DNA from: Pardosa pseudoannulata
Lineage: Eukaryota > Arthropoda > Arachnida > Araneae > Lycosidae
Direction of reading: 5' to 3'
NCBI GenBank assembly: GCA_032207245.1
Contig: CM063502.1
Location: forward strand, 138,070,498 to 138,134,497
DNA: 64,000 nucleotides
The notes under the pieces were generated by a model that was given only the letters and a program-made list of their open reading frames with translations, ran no database searches and had not been told where the DNA came from. A program made the position numbers and the translations under genes. Shown piece after piece: positions 24,946 through 36,900 of the stretch (position 1 is its first letter; every line of letters begins with the position of its first letter).

Positions 24946-24975
<30 letters not shown>
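24946..24975. repeat. (TA)n microsatellite, left flank of A3
   Basis: About 15 TA repeats abut the A3 LTR. The same repeat continues on the other side of A3 at 31035, so the retrotransposon inserted into one microsatellite. Confidence 0.95.
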
Positions 24976-24978
<3 letters not shown>

Positions 24979-25343
24979 AGATTTTAACTCCACAAAAAAC
25001 GAATAAGAATAAATAGTAATTATTGAATGAGATATGAGAATGAGTATGATTGATATGAGAAAGGTAATTACTTACCTCCTCCCATATTCCGGATGGCAAA
25101 CTTTCAGCTCAACACACACAAAATCCATTAAAAAATATGACTACGGTATTTTAACATAGATTTAATTAAGAATAACATAACAAATAATAACAGAAATTAT
25201 CTAACTCGAATACAAATTTTTAGTATTAAGCTTCCGGTTCGTATCGAAGCGACGAATAGTTCTAATACGAATAAAAGTTTTTTCTGGACGCCACGCTTCC
25301 CACAGCTTGGCGTTTTTATTCTGTTGCCACTGGAGATTCAACA
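24976..25343 (-). repeat. 3' LTR of A3
   Basis: This 368-bp LTR reads TGTTGAATCTCC...AATCTCCA on the minus strand. The internal side begins with the purine tract GCGGGAGGA on the minus strand (within 25344-25354), as expected for plus-strand priming. Confidence 0.96.
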
Positions 25344-28300
25344 TCCTCCCGCGCGGCCATGGACCCGGGCAGGATGCAAATTTGAGATATAGGCCGAGTC
25401 ATTGTCCCTGTTGATGTGAGTAGCTTGACCACTCTTGTAAGTTCATCTGGATCTGGGTACGTCTGAAGGATTCTACCCAAGCTCCATTTCAATGGTGGCA
25501 GGCTGACATCTTTGATGATGACCAGGTCTCCCACTCTAATGTCTCTCTGAGTTCTCTACTTTGGGCGAGACTGCAAGGAATGTAGATAATCTCGACTCCA
25601 ACGTCTCCAGAAGGTTTCCTTAATCTGCAATAGGAGTTTGTACCTGGAAGAAATACTTAAAACAGAAGAATTAAATTCTGACTAACTCTAATAAAGGAGT
25701 TCCGATTAAAAAATGACCAGGGGTCAGGGCCCGGAAATCTGAAGGATCGGAGGATAAAGGAACTAATGGTCTCGAATTAATGCAGGCTTCCACCTGGCAC
25801 AAAATGGTGGAGAGTTCCTCAAATGTAAGGAGAGTTCCTTTTGTTGATTTGGCGATATGAGTTTTTGCGAGTTTAATGGATGCCTCCCATAAGCTTCCGA
25901 AGTTCGGGGCATATGGAGGAATAAAATGCCATCTAATCGATGGGGCCAATGCATCTTGGACTTGAGAGTCAGCAACAATGTGGAACAGTTTCTTGAGATA
26001 AGAATTTGCCCCAATGAAGTTTTTCCCGTTGTCTGAGAAGACATCACTGGGCAGACCTCGACGAGCCACAAAACGTCTCATGGCGGCAATAAAGGCAGCA
26101 GTGGATAAATCTGAAACTGCCTCAAGGTGTACAGCCTTTGTGCACATGCAAATAAACAGGCAAATGTAGGATTTAAAAGTACTTGATTTTCTCTTATGTT
26201 CACACTTGGTGGGAATCGGACCCGCGAAATCTGTTCCCACTCTTTCGAAGGGTCGAGCTCTGTGAATTCTTGAGGGAGGTAAATCTCCCATCAACTGTTG
26301 TGTAGGTTTGGCATTTAATCGAAAACATGCAATACAGTTTCTAAGTTCTTTGCGTACTGTGGATCTTCCATCTGGGATCCAAAACTTTTTGTCGAATCAA
26401 TGAAAGAGTAAGGTTCGTACCAGAGTGCATACTCCTTTTATGATATTCTCTAATAATTAAAGCAGTTACAAAATGGTTCTTAGGAAGGAGTATCGGAAAT
26501 TTCTGGTCATAAGCTAATGATTCATGTCTACTCAGTCTGCCGCCTACACGCAAAATTCCGTTGGAATCTAAGAAAGGATTTAGTGATATGCACTTGTTAT
26601 TTCTTGGTTGTACCTTCCCCTTTAATAACAACGCAATTTCTTCTTGGAAATTAGAATTTTGAATAAGTTTAATGACACATAAAGTTGCGTCTTCTATTTC
26701 AGCGGAGTTCGAAGGTCCCTTTACCTTTGTTAATTTCTTGATTCCTTTAATAAATCGTTGCACCCAAGCTACAACTCGGATTAATTTCGCGAACGTAGAA
26801 AATTTCGTTAAGAGATTGCACATTTCATTCATTTGAGTAACAAGACTAATTTGTTGTATTTCTTCTGGCTCCTTCGCTACATGTGAGTCTATTTGACTAA
26901 CTGGTAATTTGCTTGAGTGAAATTCCGTTCTTTCATAAAGCCAGTCTGGTCCGTACCACCACTCTTGATTTCTTTCTAATTGCTCCGGGTAAAGACCTCT
27001 AGTGGCACAATCGGCGGGATTTGCTTTTCCTGGGACATGTCGCCAGGATTCGACTGATGATAAGACTAAAATCTTTTGAACTCGATGGGTGACGAATTGA
27101 TTTCCTTTAGCTGGAGGATTATTCAGCCAGCTGAGAGCAATTGTGGAATCCGTCCACAGAAAAATATTTTCTATATTACGGTTAAGAGCTTGAATTATGG
27201 CATGAATTAATTCAGCCAACAATAGTGCACCACAAAGTTCTAATCTTGGTAACGTGACTGATTTGACCGGGGCAACACGTGTCTTTGCAGCTATCAAATG
27301 TATTTCTATAGGATCTGACAAGATTCGTAAATAAACAACTGCTGCATAGGCTTTACACGAGGCATCGCAAAAGCCATGTAATTCAAATTTAGTGTTCGAT
27401 GTTAAACCTAGATGGCGAGGAAGCCTTACTTTTTTAAAATGATGAATTTCCCTTTTGAATCTGTTACATTTATCTTTAATCTCTTCCGGCAGGTGATCAT
27501 CCCATTCTAATTTTGCTTGCCACAGTTCTTGTAGGAGAAATTTTAAAATAATAGTTGCAGGCGATAGGATGCCTAACGGATCGAATGTTCGGGCTATGAA
27601 TTACAATAATTTTCTTTTAGTGTCCGTATCTTCTCCCTCGACGATTCTTACTTGTAATAAATCATTTTGGACATTCCAGACTACCCCTAATACCTTTTGA
27701 AATAAATCTTTGAATAAATGCTCCGAGTTTTGCACTTTCAACGAATCTGGCAGTTGTGCCAAAGCTTCGGCATCATTTGAACACCACTTTCGAAGTTCAA
27801 ATCCTCCGGATTGCATTAAATTTTGCAATTCCTTAACTAATTCCTGTGCTTCGGTCACCGAATCTGCACCCGCGAGTAGATCATCCATATAGAAATGATT
27901 CTTTGCCACCTCATACGCGATTGGAAAATTTTCTTTCTCATCTTCACATAACTGTTTTACTGTCCTGAGAGCCAAATATGGTGCGCACGAGGTTCCGTAA
28001 GTAACAGTATTAAGCTCAAAAATTTGTATACTATCCCTGGGATTTTTTCTCCAGACAATCCGCTGATATTTCTTGTCTTCTTTGGTTACATTAATCTGTC
28101 GATACATTTTTGCTATATCAGCTGAAAATGCAATCGAATGACATCTAAATTTAACCAGAATTGTAAATATGTTAGCCTGCAGTTTAGGACCCTTTAACAA
28201 TACATCATTTAATGAATTACCATTAGATGTTTTGGCTGAGGCGTCGAACACCACACGAAGTCTCGTGGTGGAACTATTTTCGTTTATTACTGCATGATGA

Positions 28301-30481
28301 GGTAAGTAATAATAATTTTGGGTTCTCGATTCTTCTGATCTTACAGGAGACATGTGACCTAGTTTAGCGTATTCCTCCATAAAACTTATGTACGGCTCTC
28401 TTAATAATTTATCTTTTTTAAGCTTTTCTTCTAGTAAATAAAACCTTTTATGTGCTTGAACTTTACTTTCACCTAAACTGACTGTACTTTTGAAAGGTAA
28501 CTTGACAGTGTATCTACCCGAAGTTTTATCTCTAGTCACTGTCTCTGCGTAAATAGTTTCTACTTCATGGTCTTCTGACTTAAGAATTTCAGATTCTGTA
28601 ACTGATTCTAATTCAAAGAATTTCTTTAAGGTATCATTTATGTTCACCGTTGAAACGCATGATACTACACTTTGTTCCTGTGCTGCATAGTTAATAGGAC
28701 CTGAAAGCACCCAACCTAATTTTGTTGGTAATGCAACAGGTGTTCCAGGCAGACCTACAATTGGAGCTCCTTCAATCAGTAAAGCGAAAATGTCGGCTCC
28801 TAATAAAATATCAATTTCCTTTTTAATGTAAAATTGAGGGTCTGCAAGCAACAGATATTTTGTGTGTGGCCAATTGTGTTGCCTTAAATGGAAATTAGGG
28901 AGAGGAGAAGTAACCCTTTCTACTACGAAAGCTTTTACCGAATGCGAATCCTCAGAAAAATGTGGGGTAAAATAGAATTTTGTTCTACACAAAGAGGTTT
29001 CCGCCATAATACAATTGATGCCTACTAAACTGTGCGATGTGCTACGCGACGGTAAATCCAATCGTGCCGCGCACTCCCTTGTAATTAGCGAATTTTGGCT
29101 AGCATTATCAATCAATGCCCAACATTGAATAACTTTACCATCCTTGTTCTTTACATTAATTAGAGCTGTAGATAATAAAACATTACTTGATAAACATTGA
29201 GCACTATTTGAAACCAACATTTCTGGACTCGAGCTACCGCACACCTCACTAGTCCCTTTATTCACCGAATACACATGCAATAGCGTATGATGTCTCTCAT
29301 CGCAATTTTTACAACTAAAATTTATGCGACAGTTTTCAAGCTTATGATTTTTACGTAAACAATTTTGACATAACTTATTAATTTTTACAATTTTCCATCT
29401 CTCCATAACAGGCATAGAATTAAATTTGAGACATTTATACAAAGCATGCGTCTGAGAGCATATTATGCATACATTATTTGTCCCTACATCATTATTAGAT
29501 TTTTTAACCAACGCACTATTTGTTAGATGTTTCTTTCCTACATGATTATCCAGTACTTTATACGCTGGGCAGAATTTTGTATCTAATTTTGTAGTTTTGT
29601 TTTCACTCATACTTCTCGCTTCCCTTTCTATGAATTTTTTAAATAAGTCCAAATTTGGAATTTTATCATTTTCCTGCATTAATTCCCATCTTTGTTTAAG
29701 AGGCTCATCTAACTTTGAAATCATACAATTTATAATCATTAAATCACTTAAACTATTAGATTCTAATCCTAATGTTTGTAAATTCCTTACCGCTTCATTA
29801 CATGTATCTATCAACTCGAGTAACGTTTTCGAATTATTCGCTTTAACTATTTTCGTATTAAATATTTTATTTATTTGGCATATCGCCAACTGACGCTTAT
29901 TTTCGTATCTTTCGCACAGAATTTCCCAACAATTTTTTAAATTTTCTTCTCTTAATGAAAATCCTCTAATTAATTTTGACGCATTTCCACGAACTGCCGA
30001 ATGCAAATATTGCAATTTTTCAATTTCTGACAACTGCTCATTTTGTACAATTGTCGATTCGAATAATTCTTTGAACGAAATCCAGTGTTCCGAATCCCCG
30101 TAAAAGTGCGGGAGATCAAATTTCGGAAGCTTAATCGATATCTGTTTTGATTTAGAACCGGTATCATTCTCAGAGTTTTTTTTTAAACTTAGTTTTTTCT
30201 TCAAGACTAATTAACAAATTCAAAACTTTATCTTGATATCTCAAATATTTATCTACGTTATCATCATTCTCTTTCTGAGAAAAATTTGCAAATATTTCTG
30301 ATATGCGATGTTCATAATCCTTTAATTTCGTTTTCAAAACCGAAATTCTGACCTGCTGTTCTACACTGCATTTATTAACATTCTCACTGAATACATCTAT
30401 TTCTTTACATATTGAATCAAACCTTAGTTCGGTTTTCGAAATCTTAGGTGCCATTTTCACGAATTTAAATCTTGTAATCAA
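25314..30481 (-). pseudogene. BEL/Pao gag-pol, copy A3 (multiple lesions)
   Basis: The longest piece, 30204-27601 (867 codons), spans gag, zinc knuckles, the Pao protease (LIDNASQ) and most of the reverse transcriptase (YMDD). An in-frame TAA after KRKLL separates it from a same-frame continuation through RNase H (FCDASCKAYA, then WTDSTIALSW). Frameshifts near 26390 and 25675 lie before and after the integrase block ([20 protein letters not shown]), and a stop lies near 25555. The C-terminal DUF5641-like tail (VGDLVIIKD...PLKWSLGRI) ends near 25316. The gag N-terminus (from 30481) is offset by one base at an A9 run near 30178. All these breaks are also in A2. The A1/A2 frameshift in the protease-RT link is absent here. 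Confidence 0.93.
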
Positions 30482-30642
30482 TGAATAATAAACAATACTA
30501 AATTGAACATACTAAAATTAAACTTAAAAACAAAACAATAATTTTCGAATTAATACGACTTAAATGAGAATAATTAGAATTCTGGACTCCCTATATTTAA
30601 GAATTCAAACAAACAAATAATTGCTATCAAACCCATAGGGCT

Positions 30643-30659
30643 CCAGCTCGGACGGACCA
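30643..30659 (-). other. primer-binding site of A3
   Basis: On the minus strand this is TGGTCCGTCCGAGCTGG, starting seven bases after the LTR. It has the TGG start of a tRNA 3'-end complement. The tRNA is not assigned. Copy A2 lacks this region. Confidence 0.72.
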
Positions 30660-30666
30660 AAAATTA

Positions 30667-31029
30667 TGGAGATTTTAACTCCACAAAAAACGATTAAGAA
30701 TAAATAGTAATTATTGAATGAGATATGAGAATGAGGATGATTGATATGAGAAAGGTAATTACTTACCTCCTCCCATATTCCGGATGGCAAACTTTCAGCT
30801 CAACACACACAAAATCCATTAAATAATATGACTACGGTATTTTAACATAGATTTAATTAAGAATAACATAACAAATAATAACAGAAATTATCTAACTCGA
30901 ATACAAATTTTTAGTATTAAGCTTCCGGTTCGTATCGAAGCGACGAATAGTTCTAATACGAATAAAAGTTTTTTCTGGACGCCACGCTTCCCACAGCTTG
31001 GCGTTTTTATTCTGTTGCCACTGGAGATT

Positions 31030-31034
<5 letters not shown>
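30667..31034 (-). repeat. 5' LTR of A3
   Basis: This 368-bp copy aligns with 24976-25343 end to end with about three substitutions. The primer-binding site lies eight bases inside it. Confidence 0.96.

Positions 31035-31092
<58 letters not shown>
31035..31092. repeat. (AT)n microsatellite, right flank of A3
   Basis: About 28 AT repeats continue the (TA)n tract on the left side of A3. Open frames reading IYIYIY here are spurious. Confidence 0.95.
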
Positions 31093-31096
<4 letters not shown>

Positions 31097-33155
31097 GTAA
31101 CCATTCACATATGCTTTCATATATATATGTACCAGGTTATTTATCCTTCCTTTATTCAAAAAATTTAAAATTTGAGTTTTTACATGTTATATACAACTTT
31201 GAAATTATTTTATGTTTAAAAAGTTATTCTATTCAAAAGTTATTGTTCATTTCCTTTTTTATATAATTCTAAATGTGAATATTATGAAGTTTTAATCACG
31301 AGTTATAAAATTTTGAAAACACTGGTTAATATTTTTTGATTTTTTTGCTTTCTATATTTTGTTTGGTCGCGGTTTATTGTTTCTATATTTGTTATTATTT
31401 TGAGCTATGGTATATTATCTTGTATTTTTGTACTTAATATGCGCATTCTAACTTATAAAAACGTTTTAGATGTTGAAATCGAAATTTGCTAAATAGAAAT
31501 TCAATAGTGTAGGATGTGTCTACTTCAAATGCACATACCTAATGAATCTCCTTTTGGCTGCATATTTTAATTTTGTTTCAATTCGAAAAGTCACTAATAC
31601 ATATTTTAAGATAATTATTCATTTTACTATTTGGATTGTTTAATAAATGTAATTTAAGTATTTCTAAATAATTTCTGTTTATAGTATATTAATTTTTTAT
31701 ATGATTTGTTAATGTCTTATTACATTGGTATGTTATTAACTATGAAACCCAAAGTGTTGAAGGAGTTTAAAAATTTTTATTCTATCCACACAATAATTAT
31801 AATTTTAGTAAAGCTATGCATAAACATTTGTAGCATTGGGGAAATTAATTTTATTTTCCTTCTTATGTTATAAAATTATTTTTATAATTACTATTAAAAT
31901 GTTATATACAACTATATATGCTATGATTATTCTATATGACTCTATTTTACTTTATTTTATGTGTGTATGTGTTAGATAGATCTTAAATGCATAGTGGAAG
32001 CAAAGTATTAAATATTGTCTTTGTTTATAAATATTTAATTTTCTCCAAGAAGTGTTTAAAAAGATTTTAAACAATTTTATGAATCTAAAAAAAAATAACC
32101 TATAAAATTTAACATAGATCATATTATACTAATCTTTTTTTCTTTCTCTTTGCTTGTGAATGAATTTATTTTATTGAATATTAGATTTAGGATTAAACAA
32201 CTGTTTCTGAAAATACTTTTTATATAGATTAAAAGACAATTTACCAAAATATACTTTATTATGCAATTGATTAGATCCATGATATTGTTATTAAGTAACA
32301 AGATTTATTTACTACTAAAAATATAAGTAGTAATCTAATTGCTTATTATGTTAAAGTGTATCCATCTGTATAATTTTTGTAATTAATTTAAGATTGGGCA
32401 TCTGATTATGTACATATATGCGATTGCAAAATGTCATTTTAATAAAGATTTTAAAAGCTGATACCTTCCTAATTAACTTATATGAATAATCTAAACATTT
32501 TTTATACATTGGTATAAGACTCTGAAGTTATTAAATTGTCAATTTTATGTTTAGAAGAAATATAAAATATTCTTAAAATCCTTAAATTCCTTTTATAAAA
32601 TTCTAAATTTGAATATTATAGAGTAAAAAGATGTCTTTTTAATCATGGGAAAATTTTATTAATACTTTTAAGATAGAGATTCTATTTACTACTGGATTTT
32701 TCTATCTACAATTTTTTATTAACTGATTAAATTAATTAACAAAAAGAGCTTTAGATATTTCATTTTATCATGTTTGTTAGCTTCTAAATTTGTTATTTTT
32801 GAGCAATTGTGTTTTTGTTGATGCACTTCTAGCTTATGAAAATATTTTGTATGTTTACATCACATTTTACCTAATAGGAATTTAATAGTGTATGATGTGT
32901 TTACTCCAAATGCACATACCTAATAAATCTCCTTGAGGCTGTATTATTTTCATAATTTTGTATAATTCGAATGGTAATGTTTATTATTTTAAAATGAGTT
33001 CTTGATTAATACACAGTTGTTTTTAAAATAAAATCAAAAAGCTTTGAAAATTACATATAATATCATAAAATTTCAAAATACAGGCATTTAGGAAGTATTT
33101 TTAATTTTTGAACAGCTACGGGGAAATAGCTTCTCACTACATTTTAACCTTTACA
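31093..33155. other. AT-rich stretch containing a degenerate tandem duplication
   Basis: No gene is seen. The segment at about 31250-31620 recurs at about 32590-32990. Shared landmarks are AATGTGAATATTATGAAG / AATTTGAATATTATAGAG and, best conserved, AAATGCACATACCTAAT followed by AATCTCCTT. The spacing is ~1.35 kb. Confidence 0.65.
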
Positions 33156-33667
33156 TATCAATAAATGCTTGCATGAGAGCTGCCATATTTATTTTTGCCT
33201 TCACTGCTACACTGTATACGCTATGTCACGTACCAAATACTCGGTGACTGGTATGTCGCAAAAGTGAAATAGATGGAACGACTTAAGTCGGCCGTCGGTT
33301 GAACATGGTACCAAATTCCCCTTCTTGGTGACTCCGTCCCCTTCGTGACGTCATTATGACGTTTATATCGCCCGTGACTCTAGTCGGAGTGAATATAGTA
33401 GGGCCCTTGATCCTGGATATCCCGATTTTGGTGAATATTAACTAATATATAAACTAAAACTATTTAATTAATCGTATATAAGCTCTAGCAACTTTTACAC
33501 CATTTCTAATACTTTATTAACGTTTTATATAATTTTTATACTTCTTTTTCTTTTTTATCTTTGTTTTTTTCTTTAACAATAATTTTTTTATTAACAAATG
33601 ATGTTTTTTATTTCAGGTTTCAGTTTTTTATTTTAAGATTTTGAAGTTAGTTTCTGCCACTATAAAC
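33156..33667 (+). repeat. left copy of the ~512-bp duplication flanking element C
   Basis: This segment is repeated in the same orientation at 39461-39975, immediately beyond the other LTR of element C. It ends CTGCCACTATAAAC in both places. The copies differ at roughly 2% of positions, similar to the two LTRs of C. It consists of flanking DNA plus the left arm of the fold-back element that continues only on the right-hand side. It is less AT-rich than its surroundings and contains TGACGTCA at 33346-33353. Confidence 0.9.
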
Positions 33668-33670
33668 ACG

Positions 33671-33887
33671 TACATTCAAAAAGGTACATTTGACCTTTCA
33701 TGCAAAAAAAAAAAAAAAACTGTAATTTTTAACATCAATACATAGCAACTCCATGCAAAACATTTTTATTCCAAAGATTTCATAACACTAACTAAAATGG
33801 GAAAGTTGCCATGCACAGAGAATAAACTTTATAAGAAATATACATTTGACGTCAGAATAACCCTCGTGACACATCGTTCCCTTCACA
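33671..33887 (-). repeat. 3' LTR of element C
   Basis: This 217-bp LTR starts TGTGAAGG on the minus strand. The outer end reads TACATTC where the 5' copy has TGCATTC, so the terminal CA has mutated. A 16-bp A run accounts for the length difference. TGACGTCA lies at 33847-33854. Confidence 0.93.
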
Positions 33888-33980
33888 CTCCCACCTTTTG
33901 ATTGTTATAAATAGTAATAATCAAAACATATTTTCTTTCAATTAACATCAAACAGTCCATGTTCTGAATTGTTTTTGAGT

Positions 33981-36900
33981 TCACTTATCTCGAAATCTTA
34001 TAGGCAACTTAATAGTTCTACCGCTTCTGGTTGTTAAATTTTCTCTTTTAGCTACATCACTTTGACTACTCTTAGTCTTATTAGTCATGCTCTCACTCGG
34101 AGATCTTATCTCTAAAGGGAAAAGTCTACGAACGGGACGTATAAATTCACCACTAGAAGTTTTCAGACGTGCAACACGCACAATTGCATCTTTGCTAGGA
34201 TAAACCTCCACAACTTTAGCCATTGGCCACATTACTCTCTTTTGGGAATCATTTTCTATTAGGACAACATCACCTGGTTTCACTTCATAATACTCATCCT
34301 TTTTCCTCGGTTGGAGTAGAGAGCTTAAATATTCATTGCGGAATCTCTTTCTCAAAAGTTCTATAAGAGTCTGCTGATACCTCCAGCGTTTTTTGACATC
34401 AGTCCTATTCAATTCATCTAAATCTGGGACTCCCACCGTTTGGATAGGTTGTAGGAACATCGCAGGAGTGAGCGGAATCATGTCTTCTGGATCCTCTGTT
34501 AAATAGGTGATAGGTCGTGAATTTATGACGGATTCACACTCACATAAAAGACTCACCATTTCTTCATAGAGAAGAGAAGCTTTTCCCAGCACCCTTTGAA
34601 GGACTTTTTTGACCATTTGGACCATCATCTCCCAAAAACCTTCCCACCAGGGAGCTGCGGGTGGTATAAACTTCCACGTTATTTTCTCTATCAATGTTTC
34701 TTGCTGAATGGAACTCCAATCTAATTTTTGAAGCAAGTTTTCCGCCCCTACGAAGTTTTTCGCATTGTCGCTATAAATCACTTTGGGACGTCCTCGTCGA
34801 GCTATGAAACGTCTAAGGCTAAGAAGAAAGGCTTTGGTAGAAAGTGACAGTACCAATTCTAAATGAATGGCTCGGAACACAGCACATGTATAAAGTACTA
34901 TCCAGCATTTCTCTCCTCCTTTCAAATGCAGTGGTCCTGCTATATCCACTCCTGTGATTTCAAAAACTGATGCTTCTTTGACTCTATCTTCGGGTAAACC
35001 AATTGGAGCAGTGTCCACATTTCGGGCGCTATGCCGCTTACATCGAATACATTTATTTATTACACTTCTCACAGTTCTTCGCCCATTAATGATCCAGAAT
35101 CTCTCTCTTAAATTGGCCAACAGAATTTGTACTCCTGCATGCAAATGTTTCAAATGATTTTCTTTGATAAGAAGTTCTACTAACCGATGTTTACTTGGAA
35201 GTAGGATAGGATATTTAAAATCCTCAGAATCCTGTCTCTCTGTAAGTTTAGTTTTTATTCGTAAGACTCCTTCTGCATCTTTAAAAATATTTAAGGACTT
35301 TAAACCTTTAATGCGCTTTTCTGAGGAGAATTCCCTTTGAATTACTTTGATGATTCGTTTTTCTGCTCTTTCCACCTCCTCTACAGTCAAATTGCCCTTG
35401 GTAGGGTTTTTGTTAGAAGCTTTAGCATTTGTAATGAATCTGAACAACCAGGCTGTGACTCTTATTGTTTTCATGTAACTCGAAAAATACGAAAGATAAT
35501 GCTCTTCTTCAAAAAATGCATTTATGAGTACGACCGATTTCTTCAGCTTTTCCTTTGAAACAGCCTCTTCATCAGTTACTACGACGGACTGAGGCCAACT
35601 GTCTTCATGCATTTTTAGCCATGTCGGTCCCTCCCACCATCTGGAACGGAGGAGTTTCAGAACAGAGCAGCCTCGAGAAGGTAAATCGGCGGGGTTGTAC
35701 TGGCCAGGAATATGTCTCCAATCTTCGACTTGAGTTAATCCACGAATTTCTTTTACTCTGTTTTGTACAAAGACACCCCATGGCTCAATTCTCTTAATAC
35801 AATGTAGAGTGGTAGACGAATCCGTCCAGTAGAACTCTTTAGCACTTTCCAAGTTAAGACTGCGTTTCACGAAGTGCGCTAAACGAGATCCAAGACAACA
35901 AGATAAAAGTTCTAGTCTAGGAATCGGGATCTTCCTTAAGGGTGCAATTCTAGACTTAGCCATAAGAAGGTGTATGGCTACATTCTGAGTTGTTTCACAT
36001 CTGAGATACACTACTGCTGCGTAAGAAGATCCTGATGCATCGCAGAATGTATGCAAAGTTAACGTTGAAGGTCCGCATAGAAATGCGTGGCGAGGAATCT
36101 TAACAGCGCTCAAAGTGTCAATTTCATCAAACCACTTCCAGAACTTTGATGCAATATCTGGCGACACTTCTGCATCCCAACTAGTTTTTTCTTTCCAGCT
36201 TTCTTGCAAAAATAACTTTAAACACAGTACCACCGGACATGTAAAGCCGATCGGATCAAAAACTCGATGCGCTAAGGACAAAATAACCCTTCGAGTTATA
36301 GGTCCTTCTGGTTTCTTAATTGAACTAATATCACAGCATAGAGTATCATCTGTTTTGTCCCACATGAGTCCTAATACAGTGGTTGGCTGTGATGGAACGG
36401 TATGATGAGCAACTGGTTCAGATTCAGTATGTTCCCAGCCTCTTAGATCAAATTTTGCCTCTGCCATTATTTTCGTGGATACTTCAATGAATGTTTTTAG
36501 TTCTGAATTTATGTCCACCGAGGTTACACAGTTGTCGACGTAGAAAGAACCTTCAAATTTTTTGGCGATATTTGCTTGGCTAGATCTTGAATATTTTCCT
36601 AGGTGATGATGGATGACAGCCCCAAGCAAGAATGGACTGCAGTTCAAGCCAAAAACAACCCTGCAATGCTGGAAAACCTTTAAAATCTTCTGTTCTCTAT
36701 TCTCCCACCAAAGAAATTTCAAAAAGTTACGATCTTCTTTAGAAATAGAAATTTGTAAGAAAGCACGTTTAATGTCAGATATGACCCCAATTCGTTTTTC
36801 TCGAAATTTAATTAATATCGACGGTATAAGTTCCAACAAATTTGGCCCTTTTGCTAGGCAATCGTTTAAGGATAAGGATCCCTTCACTTTACAAGAGGCG

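Larger units (their letters stand above)
24976..31034 (-). mobile_element. BEL/Pao family A, copy A3, complete with two LTRs
   Basis: This 6,059-bp minus-strand element has 368-bp LTRs at both ends (TG...CA), a primer-binding site inside the 5' LTR and a polypurine tract inside the 3' LTR. It sits in an (AT)n tract, so the target duplication cannot be separated from the repeat. The two LTRs differ at about three positions, so insertion was fairly recent. The coding region carries several lesions, most of them shared with A2 (and A1 where covered). The copy was therefore probably mobilised in trans or descended from an already broken master. Confidence 0.96.

Noticed and set aside
30170..30204. 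Programmed frameshift at the A9 run in family-A gag
   Set aside because: The required shift is +1 and falls within the N-terminal part of gag, where no gag-pol switch is needed. A homopolymer indel is simpler.
33156..33887. A longer (~730-bp) LTR of element C that includes segment X
   Set aside because: X lies outside the LTR on both sides, so the order is X-LTR and LTR-X rather than the same order twice. The primer site and purine tract also abut the 209-217-bp units.
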